Source: Nocardia brasiliensis NBRC 14402
GTDB taxonomy: Bacteria > Actinomycetota > Actinomycetes > Mycobacteriales > Mycobacteriaceae
Direction: 5' to 3'
NCBI RefSeq assembly: GCF_000308475.2
Contig: NZ_BAFT02000068.1
Location: 62,001-126,000 of the forward strand
DNA length: 64,000 bases
Of the stretch, positions 45,325-52,858 are shown in pieces (position 1 is the stretch's first letter; each line of letters starts with the position of its first letter). Under the pieces are notes generated by a model that saw nothing but the letters and a program-made list of their open reading frames with translations, was not told the DNA's origin and searched no databases. A program made the position numbers and the translations under genes.

Positions 45325-45386
45325 TTGACAACATCTATCTGTGACACCCATTCTGAACACAGTTCAATTCGAACCGTGTTCAGAAT
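45325..45386 (+). promoter_or_regulatory. SDR operon promoter with double TetR-type operator
   Basis: A consensus -35 TTGACA is at 45325-45330. Downstream lie perfect arms ATTCTGAACAC (45350-45360) and GTGTTCAGAAT (45376-45386), and most of the intervening 15 bases also pair, so 37 bp are palindromic with two mismatched pairs. It contains two GAAC-N3-GTTC sites (45355-45365 and 45371-45381), the same core as at the TetR gene 49291. Overlap with the -10 zone implies repression. Confidence 0.7.
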
Positions 45387-45434
45387 AGGTGAGTCGATGG
45401 CGACAGATAGTTCGGGCCGCTGGGCGGCGGACCG

Positions 45435-46337
45435 GTGAGCGACCTGCATCCGGTGGCCCGGGTCACCCGGGTGGCCCTCGACCGCGTGGTGAATCCCGCT
45501 CGCCTGTCCGATCAGCGGCAACTGCGCGACGCGGTCGCCGGCAAGACGGTGCTCGTCACCGGCGCCTCGTTCGGGTTGGGCGCGGCGACCGCACATGGCT
45601 TGGCCGCGGCGGGTGCCCGCGTCCTGCTGGTGGCGCGGACGGCCGAGCGGCTGGACGAGGTCGTCGCGGAGATCGAGGCGGCGGGTGGTCAGGCGTTCGC
45701 GTTCGCGGCGGATCTGTCGGACGAGGCGGCGGTCGCGGCGTTGATCAAGACCATCGTCGAGCGGCACGGGGCGCCGGACGTGATCGTCAGCAACGCGGGC
45801 AAGTCGATGCGGCGGTCGCTGCACCTGCAATACGACCGGTTCCACGATTTCGAGCGCACCATCGGGGTGAACTATCTGGGTCCGGTGCGGCTGCTGCTCG
45901 GCCTGCTGCCGTTGATGCGCGAGCGCGGCAGCGGTCAGATCGTCAACATCTCGACGATCGGCGTGCGGATCGCGCCGGGTCCGCGCTGGGGCGCCTACCA
46001 AGCGTCGAAGGGCGCCTTCGACGTCTGGTTGCGCAGTGTCGCACCGGAATTGGCGGCCGACGGGATCACCGTGAGCACCGTGTACATGGCGCTGATCTAC
46101 ACGCGGATGAGCGCGCCCACGCCGATCATGCGCATGCTGCCCGGCCTGTATCCGGCCGAGGCGGCGGGCATCGTGGCGCGGGCGATCGTGCGGCGACCGC
46201 GGGCGATCCAGCCGTGGTGGGTACGCCCGGCCGAGGTCGGCTCCGCGGTGCTGCCCGGATCGACGGCATTGTTCATGCGGGCGTGGGCGCGCTGCACCCG
46301 CGACACCGACGCCGCGCTCGGAGGTGGGCAGTCATGA
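45435..46337 (+). CDS. Short-chain dehydrogenase/reductase
   Basis: A 300-residue NAD(P)-dependent SDR. The cofactor motif is VLVTGASFGLGAATAHGLA, NAG is in VIVSNAGKSM, and the catalytic residues are Ser in NISTIG and Tyr/Lys in YQASKG. Length and C-terminus resemble mycobacterial SDRs acting on fatty or steroid alcohols. GTG start at 45435, downstream of a palindromic operator. Its stop overlaps a triplicated start region leading into the ligase gene. Confidence 0.87.
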   Translation: MSDLHPVARVTRVALDRVVNPARLSDQRQLRDAVAGKTVLVTGASFGLGAATAHGLAAAGARVLLVARTAERLDEVVAEIEAAGGQAFAFAADLSDEAAVAALIKTIVERHGAPDVIVSNAGKSMRRSLHLQYDRFHDFERTIGVNYLGPVRLLLGLLPLMRERGSGQIVNISTIGVRIAPGPRWGAYQASKGAFDVWLRSVAPELAADGITVSTVYMALIYTRMSAPTPIMRMLPGLYPAEAAGIVARAIVRRPRAIQPWWVRPAEVGSAVLPGSTALFMRAWARCTRDTDAALGGGQS

Positions 46338-46486
46338 ATCTGCCGCGCTTCAGTCCGGCGGTGTCCGCCGTGCTCGGAGGTGGGCAGTGATGAGCCTGCT
46401 GCGCTTCAGTCCGGCGGTGTCCGCCGTGCTCGGAGGTGGGCAGTGATGAGCCTGCTGCGCTCCAGTCCGGCGGTTGCCGCCGCGTT
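46319..46486 (+). repeat. 56-bp tandem triplication of a translation start region
   Basis: Three copies with a 56-bp period carry GGAGGTGGGCAGT, an ATG (46334, 46390, 46446) and the codons that follow. The first two open ORFs of only 18 residues (MNLPRFSPAVSAVLGGGQ and MSLLRFSPAVSAVLGGGQ), each ending in TGA overlapping the next ATG. The third ATG starts the real ligase (MSLLRSSPAV). Since 56 is not a multiple of three, each copy is in a new frame. The third copy has diverged at its 3' end. Confidence 0.85.
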
Positions 46487-48065
46487 CGTACGGTCGCGGG
46501 TGGTGTGGCCGGTCGGTCCGGCGTCCGCCGCCCGGATGGGTGCCGCGGTCCTGCGCAACGGATTGAATCCCGCTGTGCTGCTGTCGGTCTCGTCCGCTCG
46601 ATGGCCGGACCGCACCGCGGTCGTCGACGAGCGGGGCGCGCTCACCTACGCCGAGCTGTCCGCAATGGCCGACGCGATCGCGGGCGGACTGCGGGCCGAC
46701 CACGGTATCGGCCCGGGTGCCGCGGTGGCCGTGCTGTGCCGCAACAGCCGCTACTACGCGGCGGGACTGTTCGGTGTGCTGGCCACCGGCGCGGACGTCG
46801 TACTGCTCAATACCGGTTTCGCCGCAGAGACGCTCGCCCGCTCGCTGACCGGGCAGTCCGTCGCCGTGGTGCTCTGCGACGCGGAGTTCGTGCCGGTCGT
46901 GCGCGCCGCGGGATACGAAGGCCCCGTGGTGATCTGCTACGCGGAGCAGGAGGCGGCGGGGGACTCGGTGGCGGCCCTGGTGCGCCGCGGTCTGCGCGCA
47001 CCGGTGCGAGTTCCGGCCGGGCGCTTGGTGATTCTGACCTCCGGCACCACCGGCACGCCCAAGGGAGTGCCCCGCGACCCGGCGGCGACGGCGGTCGTCG
47101 GCACGGCCACGAGTCTGTTGCGCCGCACCGGGTTGCGCACCGGGACGGCTGTCGCCGTGGAGATCCCGCTGTTCCACGGGTTCGGTCTCGGTGTGCTGCT
47201 GCTGGGCATCGCGCTGGGCGGCAAGCTGATCCTGCGTCGCCACTTCGACGCGGCCGCCACTCTGGCCGCGGTGCCCGAACATCGGGTCCGGATGCTGGCC
47301 GTCGTCCCGGTCATGTTGCAGCGGATCCTCGCGGTTCCCGCGGCGGATCGCGAGCGGTTCGATCGATCGTCGCTGACCGTGGTGCTCTGCGGTGCCGCGC
47401 CGTTGCGTCCCGCGCTGGCAACGGAATTCATCGAGGCGTTCGGCGAGGTGCTGTACAACGGATACGGCTCGTCCGAAGTCGGGATCGGTTCGCTGGCTAC
47501 TCCGGCGGATCTGCGCGCCGCTCCGGGCACCGTCGGCCGGCCTGTAATCGGTACCGAGGTGCGCGTCCTCGACGACGCGGGCCGACGCGTGCCGCCGGGC
47601 GTGGTCGGGCATGTGTTCGTCGGCAGCGCACTGGGTTTCACCGGTTACTCCGGTGGCGGGGACAAGGGCCGGGTCGACGGCCTGATCAACAGCGGTGATC
47701 TCGGCTCGCTCGACGCGCACGGGCGCCTGTTCCTCGCGGGCCGCGAGGACGACATGATCGTGTCCGGCGGCGAGAACGTCTATCCCCAGGAGGTGGAGGA
47801 TGTCGTCGCCGCGCATCCAGAACTGTCCGATGTCGCGGTGATCGGGGTGGACGACGACGAATTCGGCCAGCGGCTCGCGGCGTTCGCGGTGCCCGAGCCC
47901 GGTAGCGCGCCGAGCGTCGATGACATCCGGGAATACCTCCGGCACAACGTGTCTCGGTTCCAGCAGCCGCGCGATATCCGGCTCGTCGCCGAGATACCGC
48001 GCAATCCGTCCGGCAAGGTCGACCGTCCCGCTCTGCGCTCGCTGCTGCTCCAGCCACCCGGCTGA
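46446..48065 (+). CDS. AMP-dependent acyl-CoA ligase/synthetase
   Basis: A 539-residue ANL-superfamily ligase. The phosphate loop is VILTSGTTGTPKGVPR, the acyl/adenine region is YNGYGSSEVGIG, and the hinge and catalytic lysine regions are GREDDMIVSGGENVYPQEVE and IPRNPSGKVDRPALR. It activates a carboxylic acid, probably a fatty or lipid acid, with ATP and CoA. It is the second gene of a TetR-controlled operon. The start is the third of three duplicated ATGs. Confidence 0.87.
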   Translation: MSLLRSSPAVAAAFVRSRVVWPVGPASAARMGAAVLRNGLNPAVLLSVSSARWPDRTAVVDERGALTYAELSAMADAIAGGLRADHGIGPGAAVAVLCRNSRYYAAGLFGVLATGADVVLLNTGFAAETLARSLTGQSVAVVLCDAEFVPVVRAAGYEGPVVICYAEQEAAGDSVAALVRRGLRAPVRVPAGRLVILTSGTTGTPKGVPRDPAATAVVGTATSLLRRTGLRTGTAVAVEIPLFHGFGLGVLLLGIALGGKLILRRHFDAAATLAAVPEHRVRMLAVVPVMLQRILAVPAADRERFDRSSLTVVLCGAAPLRPALATEFIEAFGEVLYNGYGSSEVGIGSLATPADLRAAPGTVGRPVIGTEVRVLDDAGRRVPPGVVGHVFVGSALGFTGYSGGGDKGRVDGLINSGDLGSLDAHGRLFLAGREDDMIVSGGENVYPQEVEDVVAAHPELSDVAVIGVDDDEFGQRLAAFAVPEPGSAPSVDDIREYLRHNVSRFQQPRDIRLVAEIPRNPSGKVDRPALRSLLLQPPG

Positions 48066-48094
48066 GCGCCATGTCGCGGGAGAAAGAAGAACCC

Positions 48095-49192
48095 ATGCAC
48101 CCACCGGTTCCCGCCGATCGCCCGGGACAGCTGCTGTCCGCCGAACCGATGACCGCCTACCTGGTGCCCGGCGTGCGAATGCCTGGCCGCGCCTGGCGGA
48201 TTCGCTATACCTCCACCACCGCTACCGGCGGCCGCACCGAAGTCACCGGCACCGTCCTGGTGCCGCACCGGCGGAGTCGGCCGGACAACCCGCTCATCGG
48301 ATATGCGGTCGGCACCCAGGGGCTCGCCGATCGGTGCGCGGCGTCCTGGCAACTCGCGCGCGGGGTGGAATACGAAGCGCCCTTCCTGGCCATGGCTTTG
48401 CGGCGCGGCTGGACGTTGGCCGTCACGGACTATCCGGGCCTCGGCACCCCGGGTGAGCACCCGTACGTGATCGGCCACGCCCTCGGTCCTGCGGTGCTCG
48501 ACTGCATGCGGGCCGCCCGCGCGCTCCCCGAGGCCGGGCTCGATCCTCAAGGGCCGGCGGCGATCCACGGCTACTCCGAAGGCGGCTGCGCCGCCGGTTG
48601 GGCACTGCAACTGCAGCCGACGTACGCGCCCGACATTCCTTTGGCCGCAGGCGTTGTCGGTGCCGCGCCCGCCGATCTGGCAGCGATGATCAACCGGCAC
48701 GAGGGCGGAATGTTCGCCTTCCTGCTCGTCTACGGCCTCCTCGGCCTGGACGCCGCCTATCCGGAACTCGATGCGTTGTCCTATCTCACCGGTTACGGCC
48801 GTGCCGCCGCGGCGGTGTTGCGTCGCACGCATATCGTGCCCGCCGTCCCGCTCGGCTGGCTCGCGCCCAGCAAGCGCATCGACCGCTACGTCACCCGGCG
48901 GCCGCAGGATGTCCCCGCCATCCGGGCCCGGCTGCGGGAGAACCGGCTCGGCGACCGCGCACCCGCCGCTCCGGTGCTCCTCGGCTCGAGCACGTGGGAA
49001 CAGATCACCCCGCACAGTCAGATGGTCCGGCTGGCCGCCGACTGGGCGTCGCTCGGCGTGCCCGTCACCCTGCACATTATGCCCTATCGCGAGCACCTCA
49101 CCGGAGCACTGTGTCTGGCCCCCAGAGCATTCCGGTTTCTCGACCACCACCTCGCGCGGCCCGCGAACCCGATCACGCAACGCATCGCCTGA
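48095..49192 (+). CDS. Alpha/beta hydrolase, secretory lipase-like (LIP family)
   Basis: A 365-residue hydrolase. The nucleophile elbow is AAIHGYSEGGCAAGW, and TDYPGLGTPGEHPYVIG precedes it as in LIP-family lipases; the final histidine is likely in YREHLTGALC. No signal peptide is obvious although relatives are often secreted. ATG 48095 has an AAGAAG stretch before it; ATG 48071 is an in-frame alternative without a ribosome site. It probably releases the acid used by the preceding ligase (inference). Confidence 0.83.
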   Translation: MHPPVPADRPGQLLSAEPMTAYLVPGVRMPGRAWRIRYTSTTATGGRTEVTGTVLVPHRRSRPDNPLIGYAVGTQGLADRCAASWQLARGVEYEAPFLAMALRRGWTLAVTDYPGLGTPGEHPYVIGHALGPAVLDCMRAARALPEAGLDPQGPAAIHGYSEGGCAAGWALQLQPTYAPDIPLAAGVVGAAPADLAAMINRHEGGMFAFLLVYGLLGLDAAYPELDALSYLTGYGRAAAAVLRRTHIVPAVPLGWLAPSKRIDRYVTRRPQDVPAIRARLRENRLGDRAPAAPVLLGSSTWEQITPHSQMVRLAADWASLGVPVTLHIMPYREHLTGALCLAPRAFRFLDHHLARPANPITQRIA

Positions 49193-49265
49193 ACCCGGCT
49201 CGCCGCAGCGTCGGCCCTGCTTGACACCCGCGCCCACAGTGCACCACCCTCGGGTCAGGCAAATT

Positions 49266-49276
49266 GAACCCGGTTC
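49266..49276 (+). promoter_or_regulatory. GAACC-C-GGTTC operator at the TetR promoter
   Basis: A perfect 11-bp palindrome GAACCCGGTTC lies 14 bp before the TetR ATG. It has the same GAAC-N3-GTTC core as the two sites in the SDR promoter, supporting autoregulation and common control. A TTGACA box lies upstream at 49221-49226. Confidence 0.6.
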
Positions 49277-49290
49277 GGAACGGCAGGTGC

Positions 49291-49923
49291 ATGGCCACCA
49301 AGTGGGGCGACCGCGAGACCCGGCGACGAGACATCCTCGTCGCGGGGCGGCGACTGCTGACCGAAAAGGGTTACGCGGCACTGCAGATGCGCGATGTCGC
49401 CAGGGGCGCGGGCATCAGCCCGGGCACGGTCTATACCTACTTCGCGACCAAAGAAGCGCTCTACGCAACCCTGTATGCCGAACGGCTGGAGGAATTCGTC
49501 GGCAAGGTCGAACCGAGTTGCGCCGACGCCGAGGATCTCGAGGAGCTGTTCGTCCTCGTCGCGACCGAGTATCTGGAGATGTACCGGGTGTACGGGCGCG
49601 AACTCGATATCTGGGCCGTGCTGGCCGGCGAGGTCGACCTGAGCGACGAATCCGGCGCGCAGCTGATCACCGCGGCGGCCCGCGCCTACGACCTGATCCT
49701 GCACACCGTCGAACGCCTGGATCTCGGGGACGACCCCGGCATGACCGTGACGGTCCTGTGGTCGGTCATCACCGGCCTGGCCGACCACTTCACCAGCGTG
49801 CGTCGCTACCTGCACCCGCACGACTGGGACGAAACGGTCCGATTCACCGCCCGCAAACTGATCTCCGGGGGCGGGAGTTCGGGTTCGCCGGGCCGGGCCG
49901 GGCGGGTAACGTCGGACGAATGA
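49291..49923 (+). CDS. TetR-family transcriptional regulator
   Basis: A 210-residue regulator with an N-terminal helix-turn-helix (MRDVARGAGISPGTVYTYFA) and a C-terminal helical ligand domain containing GLADHFTSVRRYLH. ATG 49291 (MATKWGDRETRRRD) is preferred to 49264, which overlaps the operator. It likely represses the SDR-ligase-lipase operon through GAAC-N3-GTTC palindromes. The stop overlaps the peptidase ATG (ATGA). Confidence 0.86.
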   Translation: MATKWGDRETRRRDILVAGRRLLTEKGYAALQMRDVARGAGISPGTVYTYFATKEALYATLYAERLEEFVGKVEPSCADAEDLEELFVLVATEYLEMYRVYGRELDIWAVLAGEVDLSDESGAQLITAAARAYDLILHTVERLDLGDDPGMTVTVLWSVITGLADHFTSVRRYLHPHDWDETVRFTARKLISGGGSSGSPGRAGRVTSDE

Positions 49924-51047
49924 GCTCGCATACGGATGCCAGGTTCGCGGCGGATGTCTACGGTGAACGGTTGGAGCGGGCGGTGGCGCTGATGCGCGCC
50001 GCTCACCTGGACGCTTTGTTGATCACCCCGGGGCCGGATCTGCGGTACCTGATCGGTTCGGCGGCCGATTCGTTCGAGCGGTTGACCTGCCTGGTCATCC
50101 CCGCCGACGGAGCGACGCCGTCGGTGGTGATCCCGAAGATGGAACTGGCCGCGCTGGAAGGTTCCGCGGCGGCCGAGCTCAATCTGCAGGTGCTCGATTG
50201 GGTCGACGGCGTCGATCCGTACGGACTGGTGAAGTCCGCGCTGCACGTCGGCTCCCGGGTCGCGGTCGCCGAGGCGATGCCCGCGCTGCACCTCATCCCG
50301 CTGGCCCAGTCGTTCACCGGCCTGCCCTCCTCGGCCACGCCGGTGCTGCGGGAGATGCGCATGATCAAGGACGCCGCGGAGATCGACGCGCTGCGCCGGG
50401 CCGGCGCGGCGATCGACCGGGTGCACGCGCGAATGGGCGAGTTCCTCCAGGTCGGCCGGACCGAAGCCGAGGTCGGCGCCGATATCTCGGCCGCCATCCT
50501 CGAGGAGGGCCATACCGCCGCCGCGTTCGTCATCGTCGGCAGCGGACCGCACGGCGCCGACCCGCACCACGGTGTCTCCGAGCGCCGCATCGAGGCGGGT
50601 GACGTGGTGGTCATCGATATCGGCGGCCCCGTCGAGCCCGGCTACTACTCCGACTCCACCCGCACCTACGCGATGGGCGCACCCGATCCCGAGATCGCCG
50701 CCCGGATCGCCGTCCTCGAACGGGCACAAGCCGCGTCCGTTGCCGCCGTCCGGCCCGGTGTCACCGCGGCCTCGGTCGACGCCGCGGGCCGAGACCTGTT
50801 GGTGGAAGCCGGTTTCGGCCCGAACTTCGTGCACCGCACCGGTCACGGCATCGGGCTCTCGGTGCACGAGGAGCCCTACATCATCGAGGGCAACGACCTC
50901 ACCCTGCAGGCCGGCATGGCGTTCAGCATCGAACCCGGCATCTACTTCCGTGGCGCATGGGGCGCCCGCATCGAAGACATCGTCGTGGTCACCGAAGACG
51001 GCTGCGAATCGATGAACCAGCGCCCCCACGGCCTGACCATTCTGTAG
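49920..51047 (+). CDS. Xaa-Pro peptidase (M24 family)
   Basis: A 375-residue aminopeptidase P/prolidase-like enzyme with an N-terminal creatinase-type domain and a pita-bread catalytic domain. All five metal ligands are visible: D in VVIDIGGPV, D in YSDSTRTYAM, H in HRTGHGIGLSVHE, E in SIEPGIYF and E in ARIEDIVVV. It cleaves peptides before proline. It overlaps the TetR gene (ATGA) and ends in a long hairpin. Confidence 0.93.
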   Translation: MSSHTDARFAADVYGERLERAVALMRAAHLDALLITPGPDLRYLIGSAADSFERLTCLVIPADGATPSVVIPKMELAALEGSAAAELNLQVLDWVDGVDPYGLVKSALHVGSRVAVAEAMPALHLIPLAQSFTGLPSSATPVLREMRMIKDAAEIDALRRAGAAIDRVHARMGEFLQVGRTEAEVGADISAAILEEGHTAAAFVIVGSGPHGADPHHGVSERRIEAGDVVVIDIGGPVEPGYYSDSTRTYAMGAPDPEIAARIAVLERAQAASVAAVRPGVTAASVDAAGRDLLVEAGFGPNFVHRTGHGIGLSVHEEPYIIEGNDLTLQAGMAFSIEPGIYFRGAWGARIEDIVVVTEDGCESMNQRPHGLTIL

Positions 51048-51054
51048 TCCCTGG

Positions 51055-51089
51055 ATGCGCACCCGCCTCGTCGCGAGGTGGGTGCGCAT
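51055..51089 (+). terminator. 16-bp hairpin terminator after the Xaa-Pro peptidase gene
   Basis: ATGCGCACCCGCCTCG (51055-51070) pairs with CGAGGTGGGTGCGCAT (51074-51089) with one G-T pair and a 3-base loop. No gene is seen between here and 51290. Confidence 0.75.
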
Positions 51090-51289
51090 GCCGAGCGCCG
51101 GTGCAGCCGCGTTCCTACCGGCCGAGACCGGGCTGCGCCGATCCGCCCTCATCGAACTGATCGAGGTCGACCTTCAGCACCGCGGACGAGCAACCGGCGA
51201 CGGCAAACGTGCCGACGGGCATCGGCCGCGACCGACGCGAAAACCAGGTGAGCTGAGTTGTGCGGCAAGGTAATTCCCGTAGCTCGCGC

Positions 51290-51706
51290 CTAGGGCTCCA
51301 GGGCCGGGGCGAGCAGGGTGCGGCTGGAGAGAACGCGGCGGACGTCGATGGCGATGACCACGCGGGTGGGGTTCTCGCGGGGGACGCGGTAACGCCCGGC
51401 GTAGCGTCGTTCGGCTTCGGCGACGTCCTCGGGTGCGTCGAGGACCGTCGCCGGGCCCTCCAGTGTGAGCCACCGCCGCCCTTCGACCTGGCTCACCGCC
51501 GCGTAACCGCCGCGCCGGACGTTGCGCACCTTGGCCGACCCGCCGTCGGTGATCACTCGGACGAGCCCCGCCTCCGGATCCCAGGTGAAGCCCACCGCGG
51601 TGACGTGCGGTGTCCCGTTCGCCCGCACCGTGGTGAGGGTCGCGAGGTGCCGTTCGGTGACGAACTCGAGCGCGGCGGGGGACAGCTCGGTGCTGGGGGT
51701 GGGCAT
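51290..51706 (-). CDS. PPOX-class F420-dependent oxidoreductase
   Basis: A 138-residue split beta-barrel protein. The pattern LEFVTERHLATLTTVRANGT, PHVTAVGFTWDPEAG and DGGSAKVRNVRRGG is characteristic of F420-binding pyridoxamine-oxidase-like proteins. It probably reduces a ketone or nitro-type substrate with F420H2; the substrate is unknown. ATG at 51706 (MPTPSTELS). It is divergent from the DprE2-like gene. Confidence 0.84.
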   Translation of the reverse strand: MPTPSTELSPAALEFVTERHLATLTTVRANGTPHVTAVGFTWDPEAGLVRVITDGGSAKVRNVRRGGYAAVSQVEGRRWLTLEGPATVLDAPEDVAEAERRYAGRYRVPRENPTRVVIAIDVRRVLSSRTLLAPALEP

Positions 51707-51890
51707 CCCATGACGGTAGCGGTTGTGCCCATATCCGAGGCGCACGGGCACTGCGAACCGGCCTGGTTTCCGCCGGCCGGCACCCGGCAGGACGTGCGGA
51801 CACGCGTCGAGCACGGGACGCGCGGGGCGGTACGCGCCAAATGGCTCGGCGATGTCGGGTCGCGCGCGATGTTGCTGTAAGACTGGGCGC

Positions 51891-52646
51891 ATGGGATCGC
51901 GTGGGATTGCGGACGGGACGGTGTTGTTGCTCGGTGGGCGCAGTGAGATCGGACTGGAGGTGGCGCGGCGGCTGGCACCGGGACAGACGGTGATCCTCGC
52001 GGCGCGCCGCAGCGGTGAGCTGTCCGAACAGGTCGCCGAGATCATGGCCGCCGGTGCGGAAGTCGTGCACTGCGTGGAGTTCGACGCGGACGACACGGCC
52101 GCACACCCCGCGCTTTTCGAGAAGCTGGCGGCCGAGCACGGCCAGATCGGCGTCGCCATCCTCGCGTTCGGCGTGCTCGGCGATCAGGCCAGGGCCGAAC
52201 AGGATCCGGCGCACGCGCTCGCCGTGGTGCACACCGACTACGTCGCTCAGGTCAGTGCGCTCACCACGCTCGCGAATATGCTGCGCGCACAAGGGGATGG
52301 GCAGCTCGTCGTGTTCAGTTCGGTGGCGGGCATGCGGGTCCGGCGGGCCAACTATGTGTACGGTTCGGCGAAGGCGGGGCTGGACGGTTTCGCCGGTGGT
52401 CTCTCGGATGCGTTGCACGACACGGGAGTTCACCTGCTCCTGGTGCGCACCGGCTTCGTGATCGGCCGGATGACCGAGGGCATGGAGCCCGCGCCCTTCT
52501 CCAGCACGCCGTCCCGGGTGGCCGACGCCGTGGTCAAGGGTCTGCACAAGCGCACCAGGCTGGTCTGGTACCCCCGCATCCTGCAACCGGTCTTCTTCGC
52601 GATGCGCCTTCTGCCCCAATCGATCTGGCGTCGGATGCCCCGGTGA
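51891..52646 (+). CDS. SDR similar to DprE2 (decaprenylphospho-ribose 2-epimerase reductase subunit)
   Basis: A 251-residue short-chain dehydrogenase. TVLLLGGRSEIGLEVARRL, VAILAFGVLGDQ, RRANYVYGSAKAGLDGF and the ending SIWRRMPR parallel mycobacterial DprE2, which makes the arabinan donor with DprE1. Catalytic Tyr/Lys are in YGSAK. The oxidase partner DprE1 and other arabinan genes are not adjacent, so this may be a paralogue with another polyprenyl or sugar substrate. Symbol left blank for that reason. Confidence 0.8.
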   Translation: MGSRGIADGTVLLLGGRSEIGLEVARRLAPGQTVILAARRSGELSEQVAEIMAAGAEVVHCVEFDADDTAAHPALFEKLAAEHGQIGVAILAFGVLGDQARAEQDPAHALAVVHTDYVAQVSALTTLANMLRAQGDGQLVVFSSVAGMRVRRANYVYGSAKAGLDGFAGGLSDALHDTGVHLLLVRTGFVIGRMTEGMEPAPFSSTPSRVADAVVKGLHKRTRLVWYPRILQPVFFAMRLLPQSIWRRMPR

Positions 52647-52858
52647 GCCGACCGGAGATCGCGCACCGCCGCAGTGATTCGCCCGCTTTTCGGCCCGGTT
52701 GCCGCGGCGGCCCGGTTGCGCTACGGCGCTTCGCTTTTCCGGAGGAGCCGTCGCTGGGTCGTGTGAAGACCTTGTGTATCGGCGCGCCGCGGGCAAGAGC
52801 ACTGGGGTTTGCCGCGCAGACGGTGGACTTCGATCCGCTGCCGGGACGGGCACGATGA
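52643..52858 (+). CDS. Hypothetical 71-residue ORF linking the SDR and cobL genes
   Basis: GTG at 52643 overlaps the SDR stop (GTGA), and its TGA at 52856-52858 overlaps the cobL ATG (ATGA), the same coupling style seen elsewhere in the window. The product is Arg/Pro-rich (MSRPEIAHRRSDSPAFRPG and so on) with no recognised domain, and third-position GC is less extreme than in neighbours. It may be a real small coupled gene or a chance open frame in the 208-bp gap. Confidence 0.3.
   Translation: MSRPEIAHRRSDSPAFRPGCRGGPVALRRFAFPEEPSLGRVKTLCIGAPRARALGFAAQTVDFDPLPGRAR

Noticed and set aside
52647..52854. Possible cobalamin riboswitch upstream of cobL
   Set aside because: The B12-box core (GCCACTG with the upstream GGTGxAAATCC element) is absent here; it is present only before cobN.
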